The notes below the pieces were generated by a model, which was not told the DNA's origin, did not search any database, and was given only the letters and a program-made list of their open reading frames with translations. Shown piece after piece: positions 1 to 8,628 of a DNA stretch of 64,000 bases. Source of the DNA: Afipia felis ATCC 53690 (GTDB taxonomy: Bacteria; Pseudomonadota; Alphaproteobacteria; Rhizobiales; Xanthobacteraceae); contig NZ_KB375270.1 of NCBI RefSeq assembly GCF_000314735.2, positions 2,480,001-2,544,000 on the forward strand, read 5' to 3'. Both the position numbers and the translations under genes were made by a program. How positions within the stretch are numbered: the first letter of the stretch is position 1; each line of letters begins with the position of its first letter.

Positions 1-1
1 G

Positions 2-496
2 CCCGGCTACGTGCCGAGTGAAGCGGAAGAAGAACTGCCGCCGGAGTTCAAACGCACCACGGTGTTCTATCGCACCACCGAAGCTCCGGGCACCATCATC
101 GTCTCGACTTCCGAGCGTTTCCTCTATGTCGTGCAGGGCAACGGCCGCGCGCTGCGCTACGGCATCGGCGTCGGACGCGAAGGCTTTCAGTGGCAGGGGC
201 TTTTGAAGATCACCCGCAAGCAGGAATGGCCGGACTGGACGCCGCCGCCGGAGATGATCGCACGCCAGCCTTATCTGCCGCGCTTCATGGCGGGCGGCCC
301 CGGCAACCCGATGGGCGCGCGCGCACTCTATCTCGGCACCACCGTGTATCGAATTCACGGCACCAACCAGCCGCAGACCATCGGCACCGCGGTGTCGTCC
401 GGCTGCTTCCGGCTGGTCAATGCCGACATTGAAGACCTTTACGACCGCATTCCGGTCGGCACCAAAGTTGTCGTCCGGCAGAAGCCGCAGATCTGA
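2..496 (+). CDS. L,D-transpeptidase (YkuD/ErfK family), 5' partial
   Basis: Cell-envelope enzyme predicted to make 3-3 crosslinks in peptidoglycan or to attach proteins to it. The reading frame is open to the left edge, so the start and the signal peptide lie outside the window; the GTG at position 11 is only an internal codon. The visible part carries the YkuD catalytic signature: an HGTN segment followed about 17 residues later by SSGCFR, with the Cys as nucleophile and His and Arg as partners. The C-terminus VGTKVVV is typical of the family. An amino-acid-binding protein gene follows after 42 bases on the same strand. Family assignment is firm; the exact substrate is unknown. Confidence 0.9.
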   Translation, partial: PGYVPSEAEEELPPEFKRTTVFYRTTEAPGTIIVSTSERFLYVVQGNGRALRYGIGVGREGFQWQGLLKITRKQEWPDWTPPPEMIARQPYLPRFMAGGPGNPMGARALYLGTTVYRIHGTNQPQTIGTAVSSGCFRLVNADIEDLYDRIPVGTKVVVRQKPQI

Positions 497-538
497 TTTC
501 GCTAGAGTCTTGACCGATTGGGGACACGGGGCACCGAC

Positions 539-1591
539 ATGGCCATCTTCTCACGCACCTTCCGCTCCGGGCTCCTGCTCGGACTTCTCGTGGCACTGAT
601 CGTCGCCGCCGGCGCATTCATAACCCTCGACCGTTACGATACCCAGACACTGAAACGCACGGTAAAGCGCGGCGCGGTGAACTGCGGTGTCAACGCCGGA
701 CTCCCCGGATTCTCCAACAAGGATGCGAACGGCAACTGGTCGGGCTTCGACGTCGATATCTGCCGCGCAGTCGCAGCCGCGGTCTTCGACGACGCGACCA
801 AGGTCAACTTCATCCCGCTCGACACCAACCAGCGCTTCAAGGAGTTGCAGAACCGCAAGGTCGATATCCTGTCGCGCAATTCGACATGGAGCATGTCACG
901 CGAGGTTGACTACGACCTGACCTTCGCGGCCGTGTCCTATTATGACGGCGAAGGCTTCATGGTGCGGCGCGCGCGCAACGTCGATTCCGCGCTGGAACTC
1001 GGCGGCACCCGTATCTGCGTACAGTCCGACACCACGACGCAGCTCAATCTCGCGGATTATTTCCGCGTCAACAACATGACCTATGACGAGATGAAGTTCG
1101 GTAATATCGGCGAGCTTCTCAAGGCCTACGAGGCCGGCCAGTGCGACGTGCTCACCACCGACACCTCGCAGCTTTATGCCTACCGGCAGAATCTCGCCAA
1201 GCCCGACGATCATGTCATTCTCGCCGACATTATCTCCAAGGAGCCGCTCGCACCCGTGGTGCGCCAGCGCGACGACCAGTGGATGCTGATCGTGAAGTGG
1301 GCGGTCTATGCGATGCTTAACGCCGAGGAGCTTGGCGTGACCTCGAAGAACATCGACGAGGCGCTGAAGTCGAAGAAGCCGGACGTGATGCGGCTTGTCG
1401 GCACCGAGGGCACCTATGGCGAAGAGCTTGGTCTCACCAAGGACTGGGCTGCACGGATCATCCGCCATGTCGGCAATTACGGCGAGGTCTACGAGCGCAA
1501 TGTCGGCCTGGGCTCCAAGCTCGGCATTCCGCGCGGCCTCAATCAGCTCTGGAACGCGGGCGGCATCCAATACGCACCACCGATCCGCTGA
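539..1591 (+). CDS. Polar/general amino-acid ABC transporter substrate-binding protein (AapJ-like)
   Basis: Periplasmic solute-binding protein of the SBP_bac_3 family, closest by eye to AapJ, which delivers amino acids to the AapQMP importer. An N-terminal hydrophobic segment (residues about 8-28) is a signal peptide or anchor. The mature part starts with the family pattern RGAVNCGVN...GFSN, then GFDVDICRAVAAAVF, and later DVLTTDTSQLYA. I chose the ATG at 539 (MAIFSRTF) because it directly precedes the signal sequence; an in-frame start at 518 adds seven residues. No permease or ATPase genes are adjacent in the window, so it may serve a transporter encoded elsewhere. Confidence 0.85.
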   Translation: MAIFSRTFRSGLLLGLLVALIVAAGAFITLDRYDTQTLKRTVKRGAVNCGVNAGLPGFSNKDANGNWSGFDVDICRAVAAAVFDDATKVNFIPLDTNQRFKELQNRKVDILSRNSTWSMSREVDYDLTFAAVSYYDGEGFMVRRARNVDSALELGGTRICVQSDTTTQLNLADYFRVNNMTYDEMKFGNIGELLKAYEAGQCDVLTTDTSQLYAYRQNLAKPDDHVILADIISKEPLAPVVRQRDDQWMLIVKWAVYAMLNAEELGVTSKNIDEALKSKKPDVMRLVGTEGTYGEELGLTKDWAARIIRHVGNYGEVYERNVGLGSKLGIPRGLNQLWNAGGIQYAPPIR

Positions 1592-1601
1592 GGATATTTG
1601 C

Positions 1602-2096
1602 ATGACGACGCCACAACCGATTGCACCAGGCACGCGGATCGGTCACGTCCACCTGAAGGTCGCGGACCTCGACCGCGCTCTCGGCTTCTATGTCGGCGTA
1701 CTCGGGTTTGAGCTGATGCAGAGCTACGGCGATCAGGCCGCCTTCATCTCGGCAGGCGGCTATCACCACCACATCGGCCTCAACACCTGGGAAAGCAAAG
1801 GCGGCTCACCGCCGGCGCCCGGCACCACAGGCCTGTTTCACACCGCGATCCTTTATCCCACCCGCGCCGATCTGGCCGATGCGCTGCATCGCGTGTTCGA
1901 AGCCGGCATTCCGCTCGACGGCGCGAGCGATCACGGCGTCAGCGAAGCGCTTTATCTGCGCGATCCGGACCAGAACGGCGTCGAACTCTATTGGGATCGG
2001 CCGAAAGAAGAATGGCCGCGCAATGCCGACGGCTCGCTTGCGATGTTCACGCGCCGCCTCGATCTCAACGACCTGCTCGCCGCACGAAAAGCCTGA
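1602..2096 (+). CDS. VOC family protein (glyoxalase/extradiol dioxygenase fold)
   Basis: A 164-residue protein of the vicinal oxygen chelate superfamily. It opens with GHVHLKVADLDRALGFYVGVLGF, of which the His in HVHLKV is a metal ligand, and ends with DPDQNGVELYW, whose Glu is the other conserved ligand. The resemblance to CatE-type catechol 2,3-dioxygenase-like proteins is good, but single-module VOC proteins have many activities. The gene starts 10 bases after the upstream binding-protein gene, with GAGGATAT as a likely ribosome-binding site, so the two may be co-transcribed. It converges on feoB, whose stop is two bases away. The substrate cannot be told from sequence. Confidence 0.8.
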   Translation: MTTPQPIAPGTRIGHVHLKVADLDRALGFYVGVLGFELMQSYGDQAAFISAGGYHHHIGLNTWESKGGSPPAPGTTGLFHTAILYPTRADLADALHRVFEAGIPLDGASDHGVSEALYLRDPDQNGVELYWDRPKEEWPRNADGSLAMFTRRLDLNDLLAARKA

Positions 2097-2097
2097 G

Positions 2098-3981
2098 CTA
2101 ACCCCAACCCAGCGCCGTGGCGATGCGGAAGGTAACGAAGGCCGCGAGATAGGCCAGCGCCAGCATGTAGAAGAAGGTGATGAACATCCAGCGCCAGCCG
2201 CCGGTCTCGCGCCGGATCACCGCGAGCGTCGAGGCGCATTGCGGAGCGAAGATGAACCAGGCAAGGAAGGCCAGCGCGGTCGCAAGACTCCAGTTGCCGG
2301 CGAGCGCCTGACCGATCTGCGCCGTCGCCTCGTCGCCACCACCAATAGCGTAGATCGTGCCGAGTGAGGCGACCGAGACTTCACGTGCGGCCATGCCGGG
2401 AATGAGAGCGACGCTGATCTGCCAGTTGAAGCCAATCGGCGCGAGGGCAGGTTCGATCCAGCGGCCGAGGATGTAAGCGAGACTGTAATCGATGGCAGGC
2501 TCGGTCGCGCCCACGGGCGGACGCGGGAACGATGCCAGGAACCAGATCACCACCATCATCGAAAAGATCGTGGTGCCCGCACGCTTGAGGAACATCATCA
2601 CACGCGTGTAGAGCGCCATCGCCACGCTGCGCAGTTGCGGCAGCTTGTAGTCAGGCAATTCGAGCATGAAGGGCGGCGTCGCACTCTCGCGCCAGAAAAA
2701 ATGATTGGCGACGAACGACACCGCGAGCGCGCTGAAAATACCGATGGCATAGAGGCCGAACATCACGAGCCCCTGCAATCCGACGATGCCCCATACCGTG
2801 CGATCCGGCACGAACGCACCGATGATGAGCGTGTAGACCGGAATGCGCGCCGAACACGTCATCAGCGGCGCGACCATGATGGTGGTGAGGCGGTCGCGCC
2901 GGTTGTCGATCACGCGTGTCGCCATGATGCCGGGAATGGCGCAGGCGAAACTCGACAGCAACGGAATGAAGGCGCGCCCGTGCAGACCGGCGCCGCCCAT
3001 GATGCGGTCCATCAGGAAGGCCGCGCGCGCCATGTAGCCGAGGTCTTCCAGCAGCAGGATGAACAGGAACAGGATCATGATCTGCGGCAGGAACACGATG
3101 ACGCTGCCGACGCCCGCAATCACGCCTTTCTGGATGAAGCTCTGCAGCAATCCGTCCGGCAGCATGGCCTGAACGAAACTGCCGAACGCATCGAACCCGC
3201 CGGAGATCATATCCATCACCGGCTGCGCCCAGGCAAACACCGCCTGGAACATGACGAACAGCACCGCGAGCAGGATCACGAGTCCCGCTACGGGATGCAG
3301 CAGCACCGCGTCGACACGGCCGGTCAGCGTATCGGGCCGCGCGGGCTCGCTGACGGCAGCCTTGATGACGCGATCGGCTTCGCGCTGCGCCGCGCGCAGA
3401 TCGGCGGCGGTCGGCGCAGCCCATTTGTTTTCGCCGACCTCACCCGCGCCGTTGGCGGCGAGTTCATCGAGACGGCGCAGCAACTCCTCGGTGCCGCCCC
3501 GGCGCACGGCCGTGGAGGTCACCACCGGAATGCCAAGTTCGGCGGACAGACGCTCCAGATCGATCTCGATGCCGCGATGGCGGGCAATATCGATCATGTT
3601 GAGGACCAGCAGCATCGGCCGGCCGGCGCGCTTGAGTTCAGTGACGAGGCGTAACGCCACGCGCAGATTGGTGGCATCCGCGACGCACAACAGAAGATCG
3701 GGCTGCGCTTCGGTATTGATGCGGCCCAGCACCATGTCGCGCGTCACCTCCTCGTCGGGACTGCGGCCGCGCAAGGAATAAGTGCCAGGCAGATCGACGA
3801 GGTCGATGCGGTGGCCCGACGGCGTCTGGAATATACCGGTCTTTCGCTCAACCGTGACGCCAGGATAATTGGCAACCTTCTGACGACTGCCGGTCAGCGC
3901 GTTGAACAGCGCAGTCTTGCCGCTGTTGGGCGTGCCGACCAGCGCGAAGCGCCACGACCGGGTCTCGGTAATGCTGGTCAT
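2098..3981 (-). CDS. feoB: Ferrous iron transporter FeoB
   Basis: Inner-membrane Fe2+ importer with an N-terminal cytosolic G domain. The G domain shows GTPNSGKTALFNALTG (G1, about residues 17-32), DLPGTY (G3) and LNMID (G4). After the GDI helical region come two Gate (nucleoside-recognition) membrane domains, with the conserved Cys in SSFACAIPGIMATR, and a FeoB-C segment between them. At 627 residues it is slightly shorter than E. coli FeoB (773), as usual in alphaproteobacteria. It is transcribed with feoA, which ends 11 bases before it; an Irr-like box lies upstream of feoA. Confidence 0.95.
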   Translation of the reverse strand: MTSITETRSWRFALVGTPNSGKTALFNALTGSRQKVANYPGVTVERKTGIFQTPSGHRIDLVDLPGTYSLRGRSPDEEVTRDMVLGRINTEAQPDLLLCVADATNLRVALRLVTELKRAGRPMLLVLNMIDIARHRGIEIDLERLSAELGIPVVTSTAVRRGGTEELLRRLDELAANGAGEVGENKWAAPTAADLRAAQREADRVIKAAVSEPARPDTLTGRVDAVLLHPVAGLVILLAVLFVMFQAVFAWAQPVMDMISGGFDAFGSFVQAMLPDGLLQSFIQKGVIAGVGSVIVFLPQIMILFLFILLLEDLGYMARAAFLMDRIMGGAGLHGRAFIPLLSSFACAIPGIMATRVIDNRRDRLTTIMVAPLMTCSARIPVYTLIIGAFVPDRTVWGIVGLQGLVMFGLYAIGIFSALAVSFVANHFFWRESATPPFMLELPDYKLPQLRSVAMALYTRVMMFLKRAGTTIFSMMVVIWFLASFPRPPVGATEPAIDYSLAYILGRWIEPALAPIGFNWQISVALIPGMAAREVSVASLGTIYAIGGGDEATAQIGQALAGNWSLATALAFLAWFIFAPQCASTLAVIRRETGGWRWMFITFFYMLALAYLAAFVTFRIATALGWG

Positions 3982-3992
3982 GCCCGTTCCGA

Positions 3993-4277
3993 TCAGGCCA
4001 CGAAAATCGACATCGCCTCACGGCGGCGCAGGGCGATGGTGTTGTTGTCAACGCGCACGGCAATCGGGTCGCCCGCGATCGGGCCTTCATGCAGCACCTC
4101 GACCCTCGCGCCCTCGACGAAGCCGAGCTCGAGCAGCCGCCGTTCGATCTCCGCCGCGGGCACGCCGTTATGATCACCGGTCACGGTGATGGCTTCGATC
4201 AAGCCACGAAAGCCACGCAGGGTGTCCCCGAGGCAGATCGGTCCGTTGCCGCCGTTCGGCTTGTGGTCGTTCTTCAT
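3993..4277 (-). CDS. feoA: FeoA, small SH3-like partner of FeoB
   Basis: A 94-residue cytosolic protein of the FeoA family, needed for FeoB-dependent Fe2+ uptake. The SH3-like core is visible: a short basic N-terminus, then ERRLLELGFVEGARVEVLHE and the closing segment IAVRVDNNTIALRRREA, the usual RLxxLGfxxGxxvxv...ialR pattern. It is the first gene of the feoAB operon, 11 bases ahead of feoB. An inverted repeat matching the Irr/ICE consensus lies about 80 bases upstream of the start, consistent with iron control. Confidence 0.92.
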   Translation of the reverse strand: MKNDHKPNGGNGPICLGDTLRGFRGLIEAITVTGDHNGVPAAEIERRLLELGFVEGARVEVLHEGPIAGDPIAVRVDNNTIALRRREAMSIFVA

Positions 4278-4352
4278 GTCCGATGTCCTTGAGATATCAA
4301 CTGGCCCAAGGATCGGTCGCGATCAAGTCAATGGAGCTTGATTCCGCGCAAG

Positions 4353-4369
4353 ATTAGAACGGTTTTAAA
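4353..4369. promoter_or_regulatory. Irr/ICE-like operator upstream of feoAB
   Basis: ATTAGAA-cgg-TTTTAAA matches the iron control element known for Bradyrhizobium Irr (TTTAGAA-N3-TTCTAAA) at 12 of 14 fixed positions. It sits in the feoA upstream region, where an iron-responsive regulator would act. The consensus is recalled from the literature; regulation of this operon by Irr is inferred. Confidence 0.5.
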
Positions 4370-4413
4370 CTACGGCCGCCCACCGACGCGATTTGCCGCC
4401 AAAAGACGCGGCG

Positions 4414-5583
4414 TTATGACGCCAGCGCCTTCATCTCCTTGTAGAGGTCGGACTTGCCCTCGAAGCCAATGCCCGGCAGGTCCGGCATAGTGATGTGCCC
4501 GTTCTCGACCCGCACGCCGTCCGGGAAGCCGCCGTAAGGCTGGAACAGGTCCGGGTAGCTTTCATTGCCGCCGAGACCGAGACCGGCGGCGATGTTGAGC
4601 GACATCTGATGCCCGCCATGCGGGATGCAGCGCGATGGCGACCAGCCATGGGTCTTCAGCACGTCGAGCGTGCGCAGATATTCGACGAGACCGTAGGACA
4701 GCGCGCAATCGAACTGCAGCCAGTCGCGATCCGGACGCATGCCGCCATACTTGATGAGGTTGCGCGCATCCTGATGGCTGAACAGGTTCTCGCCGGTCGC
4801 CATCGGGCGCGGATAGAATTCGGCGAGCGCCGCCTGCAACGAATAATCCAGCGGATCGCCTGCCTCCTCGTACCAGAACAGCGGATAACCGCGCAGCATC
4901 TTGGCGTAGGCGATCGCGGTCTCGAGATCGAACCGGCCATTGGCGTCGACCGCGAGTTGCGCGTCGCTGCCGATTTCTTTCAATACCGCCTCGATGCGCT
5001 GCCGGTCTTCCTCCAGCGGCGCGCCGCCGATCTTCATCTTCACGACATTGTAGCCGCGGTCGAGGTAGCCGCGCATTTCCGCGCGCAACGCGGAATTGTC
5101 CTTGCCGGGATAGTAATAACCGCCCGCTGCATAAACGAATACGCGCGGATCGGCCTCGCGCTTGTGCTGTTCGGCGAGCAGGCGAAACAGCGGCTTGCCC
5201 GCGATCTTCGCCACCGCGTCCCACACCGCCATGTCGATGGTGCCGACCGCCACCGAACGCTCGCCATGACCGCCCGGCTTTTCGTTCATCATCAGCGTCG
5301 CCCACACCTTGTGCGGGTCGAGATTATCGCCGCTCTCATCCAACAGCGTCTTCGGATCGGCCTCCAGCACGCGCTGCGCGAAACGCTCGCGGATCAGGCC
5401 GCCCTGCCCGTAACGGCCGTTGGAATTGAAGCCATAGCCGACCACCGTCTTGCCGTCGCGCACCACATTGGTGACGACCGCGACGAGGCTCGAGGTCATT
5501 TTCGAGAAATCGATATAGGCGTTGCGGATCGGCGAGGCGATCGGCTTGGTGACTTCGCGGATATCGACAATGCGGACGGTCAT
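4414..5583 (-). CDS. tarD: D(-)-tartrate dehydratase (enolase superfamily)
   Basis: Mg-dependent dehydratase converting D-tartrate to oxaloacetate. The sequence agrees almost residue for residue with my memory of Bradyrhizobium TarD, including YGFNSNGRYGQGGL near the N-terminus, the KMK catalytic lysine motif (VVKMKIGGAPLEEDR), the metal-binding VDANGRF...EE...GEN series and the catalytic His segment CIPHGGHQMSLN. I start at the ATG at 5583 (MTVRIVDIRE), giving 389 residues, the expected family length; an upstream in-frame start adds eight residues without family support. The gene stands alone between feoA and the divergent MEKHLA gene. Confidence 0.93.
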   Translation of the reverse strand: MTVRIVDIREVTKPIASPIRNAYIDFSKMTSSLVAVVTNVVRDGKTVVGYGFNSNGRYGQGGLIRERFAQRVLEADPKTLLDESGDNLDPHKVWATLMMNEKPGGHGERSVAVGTIDMAVWDAVAKIAGKPLFRLLAEQHKREADPRVFVYAAGGYYYPGKDNSALRAEMRGYLDRGYNVVKMKIGGAPLEEDRQRIEAVLKEIGSDAQLAVDANGRFDLETAIAYAKMLRGYPLFWYEEAGDPLDYSLQAALAEFYPRPMATGENLFSHQDARNLIKYGGMRPDRDWLQFDCALSYGLVEYLRTLDVLKTHGWSPSRCIPHGGHQMSLNIAAGLGLGGNESYPDLFQPYGGFPDGVRVENGHITMPDLPGIGFEGKSDLYKEMKALAS

Positions 5584-5691
5584 AGGCAAATCCAATCTGG
5601 AGGGCACGCTGGCTGGGCCGCCAATCTAGCGATGGATGCCTTGCATGCAATCCCGTAAAAGAGAGGTCCTGCTTAACTTCGACAGATTCCC

Positions 5692-6153
5692 ATGCCGCGC
5701 GCTCCTTCTATCGCAGACGATCCCCGCCTGTTCGACCTCATCACCGGCAGCTTCCGCCGCCTGCTCGGCCGCGATTTAACCGATGGCGCAGCGGACGCGA
5801 CATGGCTCTATCATCAGGCACCATTCGTCGTGCTCGCGCATGATGGCGGCGCCGACCCGCGCTTCATCTATGCCAACGAGATGGCGCAGGCCTGCTTCGA
5901 ATATGCAACGGATGAACTGATCGGCCTCCCCTCGCGGCTGTCAGCCGAGGCACCGGAGCGTGCCGAGCGGCAACGCCTGCTTGATCGCGTGAGCCGCGAC
6001 GGCTTCATCGCCGATTATTCCGGTATCCGCATCGCGAAATCCGGCAGGCGCTTCCGGATCGAAAACGCCATCGTCTGGCAGTTAATCGACGAGAACGGCA
6101 CACGTCACGGCCAGGCCGCGACCTTTTCCGAATGGCACGACATCATGCCGTAA
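5692..6153 (+). CDS. MEKHLA domain protein (PAS-like)
   Basis: A 153-residue soluble protein with the MEKHLA/PAS-like signature: an N-terminal helix, then PFVVLAHDGGADPRFIYANE and ACFEYATDELIGLPSRLSAE, and a C-terminal FRIENAIVWQLIDENG strand pair. MEKHLA domains occur in plant HD-ZIP III factors and as stand-alone bacterial proteins of unknown role, presumably small-ligand sensing. It lies divergent from tarD and convergent with the CopD-like gene, so it is probably a single-gene unit. Confidence 0.8.
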   Translation: MPRAPSIADDPRLFDLITGSFRRLLGRDLTDGAADATWLYHQAPFVVLAHDGGADPRFIYANEMAQACFEYATDELIGLPSRLSAEAPERAERQRLLDRVSRDGFIADYSGIRIAKSGRRFRIENAIVWQLIDENGTRHGQAATFSEWHDIMP

Positions 6154-6166
6154 GCGGCAATCATAC

Positions 6167-6643
6167 TTAGAAAATCGACCAGCCGTGGCTGCCCGCTACT
6201 GCGCCGAACACGGTGATCCACGCCAATGTCACCAGTACCCAATGCGCGCGCTGCACCCAAAGGAACGCGAGGTCGGGATACGCGTGCGCCCAGCGATGGA
6301 AGCGCGGCTGCAGAATAAACGGCTCCGCGACAAACAGCACGAAGGCGAACAGCGCCCACACGCACACCATCGCATGCATCCACCAGAACGATACCGAATG
6401 GAAGCGATCCCACAGGTCGAACTTCCACACCATGTAGAATCCGCTGAGACCGACCAGAAGCACCATGGCGCGCGCCTGCCAGATGAACCGATGCTCGACA
6501 GCTTCGAACGCTGCGACCATGTCCTTGCCGAACGCGCCGCGTCGTAGCGCCGGAAGGATCACTGTCGTCGCCATCGAGGCACCGCCGATCCAGATCACGA
6601 CGGCGAGCACATGGATGGCACGGGCCAGAGCAAGATCGTCCAT
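6167..6643 (-). CDS. CopD-like integral membrane protein
   Basis: A 158-residue protein with four hydrophobic segments, at about residues 5-30, 55-75, 88-108 and 135-155. It contains ARAIHVLAVVIWIGGASMAT, a His/Trp pattern shared with CopD and related putative cytochrome b or heme-handling membrane proteins. Further His residues near helix ends (HRFIWQ, WWMHAM, HRWAHAY) could be heme or metal ligands. It sits 29 bases downstream of a DUF488 gene on the same strand. Function is unproven; the family call rests on topology and the first helix. Confidence 0.65.
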   Translation of the reverse strand: MDDLALARAIHVLAVVIWIGGASMATTVILPALRRGAFGKDMVAAFEAVEHRFIWQARAMVLLVGLSGFYMVWKFDLWDRFHSVSFWWMHAMVCVWALFAFVLFVAEPFILQPRFHRWAHAYPDLAFLWVQRAHWVLVTLAWITVFGAVAGSHGWSIF

Positions 6644-6672
6644 GACAAATCCCCTTCTCTTCTATCCGCGCA

Positions 6673-7209
6673 TCACGCCCCTGCGGCAGAATAAAGCACG
6701 GCGCCATCCGGCTGCGCCTGGGCTGAGGGCGTCATGGTCGCAGGCTCGACATGCCCCTTGCCGAGGATGTGAAAGACCTGTTTGCCGCGCGCGAGCAGAT
6801 AATCGGCGATGATGCGGCGGTGGCAGCGCCACCACACGGCTTCCGCGCACATGATGGCGCAGCGCTGTTTCGCGCCGAGTTCGAGAAGCCGCGCGAAGCC
6901 CTGATGAAAGGCCTCGCCCAGTGCGTAGTCGGCATAATTGTGAAAACTCTTGTTCTTCCAGAAGCCGTTGATCTGCGGATCGACACCCTTTTTGGCCCGC
7001 AGGCCTCCGAGTTCGGCGATGTGCTCATAACCGATCTGGAAGTCGGCGAGGCTATTCGGCAGCGTATCGCGATTATATTGCGGGTTGGCGCGCGAGCGCG
7101 GAATGGTGCGCACGTCCACCACCAGCGTCACCTCGGAGTCTCGCAGCAGGTCGACGAACTCCTCGATCGTCCTGGTCGAATGCCCAATAGTGAAAAAAGG
7201 CTGGTCCAT
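6673..7209 (-). CDS. DUF488 domain protein
   Basis: A 178-residue soluble protein of the DUF488 family. It starts FFTIGHSTRTIEEF, continues with LVVDVRTIPRSRANPQYN, and has the Cys/Arg-rich segment CAEAVWWRCHRRIIADYLL that marks the family. The biochemical role of DUF488 proteins is not established. It is probably co-transcribed with the CopD-like gene downstream. Confidence 0.85.
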   Translation of the reverse strand: MDQPFFTIGHSTRTIEEFVDLLRDSEVTLVVDVRTIPRSRANPQYNRDTLPNSLADFQIGYEHIAELGGLRAKKGVDPQINGFWKNKSFHNYADYALGEAFHQGFARLLELGAKQRCAIMCAEAVWWRCHRRIIADYLLARGKQVFHILGKGHVEPATMTPSAQAQPDGAVLYSAAGA

Positions 7210-7222
7210 GCCGCAACTGTCC

Positions 7223-7249
7223 GCCCGGCAAAGCCGGGCTCGTCTTTTT
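7223..7249 (+). terminator. Hairpin with T-run
   Basis: GCCCGGC-AAA-GCCGGGC (7-bp arms) followed by CTCG and a TTTTTT run at 7244-7249. The shape is a rho-independent terminator on the + strand, though no + strand gene ends just before it. On the - strand it lies in the leader of the DUF488 gene. Confidence 0.5.
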
Positions 7250-7780
7250 TATAGCTTCGTCATTCTTCCGGAGAACAAAAATGATCCAGAACAATTCGGG
7301 ACGGATTATTTTGCTCCAATTAAAGAGCCGCCTTTTCGAGCGGCCTTTTGTGAGCGCCAAACGCAATAGCAAGATGAATTGCTTCACCCCAACGATCAGC
7401 GGAGCGACCCAGCCGTCAGGCCGCGCGCTGTCGTTTGACCGCATTTGCGCTGAGGCCAACACCTGACTTGAAGCCGCACTCATTTCAGTCGCGCCATCCG
7501 ATATCAAATGAATCAATCACCGCGTTCAAGATATCTGCCGCAATGACCGAGACGACATTTCACCACCTGATCGGCGGCGCGCCCGGCCATCGGGAGACAG
7601 GTCCTGTCTGCAACGGCAGGGCGATCCTGCCCCTGGAATGCCCTGAATCGGCTCGGAACCCTTAAATATTAGGCCTATTTGACCCGCGAATGCCTCTAAT
7701 CCCTGGTGAGAAAGCGTATCTGGGCCACTGGACACGCGGAAAATCGAGTATTGTCAGCCGCCCGAATCAATGGAGTCGAT
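7250..7780. other. Intergenic region without a convincing gene
   Basis: About 530 bases between the DUF488 and HU genes. Short open frames here lack family resemblance and ribosome-binding sites. A weak hairpin with a TTTT tail at 7327-7349 (GCCGC / GCGGC arms) could end a small + strand RNA beginning near 7260; nothing more can be supported. Confidence 0.4.
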
Positions 7781-8080
7781 ATGGCAACCCAGATGACAAA
7801 ATCGCAGCTGATCGAGAAGATCGCTGAAGCAAACGAGCTTTCGAAGCGAGACGTAAAAGGCGTTCTCGAAGCGTTGGCGACGATCGGTTATAAGGAACTG
7901 AAGAAGAACGGGCTGTTTCTTGTCCCGGGCTTTGCGAAGTTCGTTGTGATCAAAAAGCCGGCCACCAAGGCCCGCAAAGGCACCAATCCCTTCACCGGCG
8001 AGCCGATGACGTTCAAGGCGAAGCCCGCCCGGAAGATCGTCCGCGCACGCCCCGTGAAGGCTGCAAAAGACGCCGTTTGA
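7781..8080 (+). CDS. HU/IHF family DNA-binding protein
   Basis: A 99-residue nucleoid-associated protein. The N-terminal helices (TKSQLIEKIAEANELSKRDV) and the arm region around NPFTGEPMTFKAKPARKIVRARP are typical of HU-family dimers that bend DNA. The ATG at 7781 begins MATQMTKSQL, the usual start; longer in-frame starts are not conserved. The C-terminal tail is basic and Ala-rich. A strong terminator hairpin follows at once, so it is a single-gene transcript. Confidence 0.93.
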   Translation: MATQMTKSQLIEKIAEANELSKRDVKGVLEALATIGYKELKKNGLFLVPGFAKFVVIKKPATKARKGTNPFTGEPMTFKAKPARKIVRARPVKAAKDAV

Positions 8081-8087
8081 TAACAAA

Positions 8088-8116
8088 GAAGCGAAGACCT
8101 CAACGGTCTTCGCTTC
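8088..8116 (+). terminator. Rho-independent terminator of the HU gene
   Basis: A perfect 12-bp stem, GAAGCGAAGACC / GGTCTTCGCTTC, with a TCAAC loop and TTGAT after it, begins eight bases after the HU stop codon. Confidence 0.75.
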
Positions 8117-8170
8117 TTGATCTCAGTCGATGATGTGTTAAAGCGCATCGATTGTGATCAGGAGGGTTGA

Positions 8171-8377
8171 ATGGCAAAGAAGGTCAAGAAGTCTGCGAAG
8201 AAGGCTGCAAAGAAACTCGTTCGTCGGCCGTTTAGCAAAGACGATATCAAAGCCTTGAAGGCTCATTCGAAAGCCAGAACGCCTGTCGCAAAGATTGCGA
8301 AGCAGATGAAGCGTACCGAGGGCTCGCTCCGCCAGAAGGCGTTGAAGCTCGGCATCGGTCTCGGTCACCAGCGCTAG
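8171..8377 (+). CDS. Small basic helix-turn-helix (SANT/Myb-like) protein
   Basis: A 68-residue, very Lys-rich protein with an AGGAGG ribosome-binding site (8160-8165) ahead of the ATG. After a lysine tail the segment FSKDDIKALKAHSKARTPVAKIAKQMKRTEGSLRQKA fits a SANT/Myb-like or resolvase-like HTH pattern in which an acidic residue, spaced leucines, IA and RT..S/V.RQKA recur. A protein of the same pattern is encoded at 50308-50541. It may bind DNA nonspecifically like a histone-tail mimic; no specific function is known to me. Confidence 0.75.
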   Translation: MAKKVKKSAKKAAKKLVRRPFSKDDIKALKAHSKARTPVAKIAKQMKRTEGSLRQKALKLGIGLGHQR

Positions 8378-8628
8378 AGAAAAACCTCCCCAGTCAGACT
8401 GTCGATCTGCGGGCTTTCCCCGCAGCTGTCGGCTATCTGGACTTCTTACTTGGTTCTCCCAAGACCACCGGGCGTCCAGATCAGGACCGCTGGCGGTAAC
8501 GACCGGCCGTGACAACCGGCCTGAAGATTTCAGGCCGGTTGGGAGTGTCGGATCGCAATCTCTATCTCATTTACCTGGATAGGCTGCGAGCGGCTGTCGG
8601 ACCGACAAGTCGAAGAGAAGTTTTACTT

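Noticed and set aside
896..1633. 245-aa frame antisense to the amino-acid-binding protein gene
   Set aside because: The + strand protein is well supported with a signal peptide; the antisense frame is a composition artefact.
2635..3654. 339-aa open frame antisense to feoB
   Set aside because: His/Arg/Asp-rich shadow of the feoB reading frame, no start signal.
4495..5658. 387-aa open frame antisense to tarD
   Set aside because: It is a shadow of the high-G+C tarD codon pattern; the minus-strand protein is a certain TarD and the antisense product has no family features.
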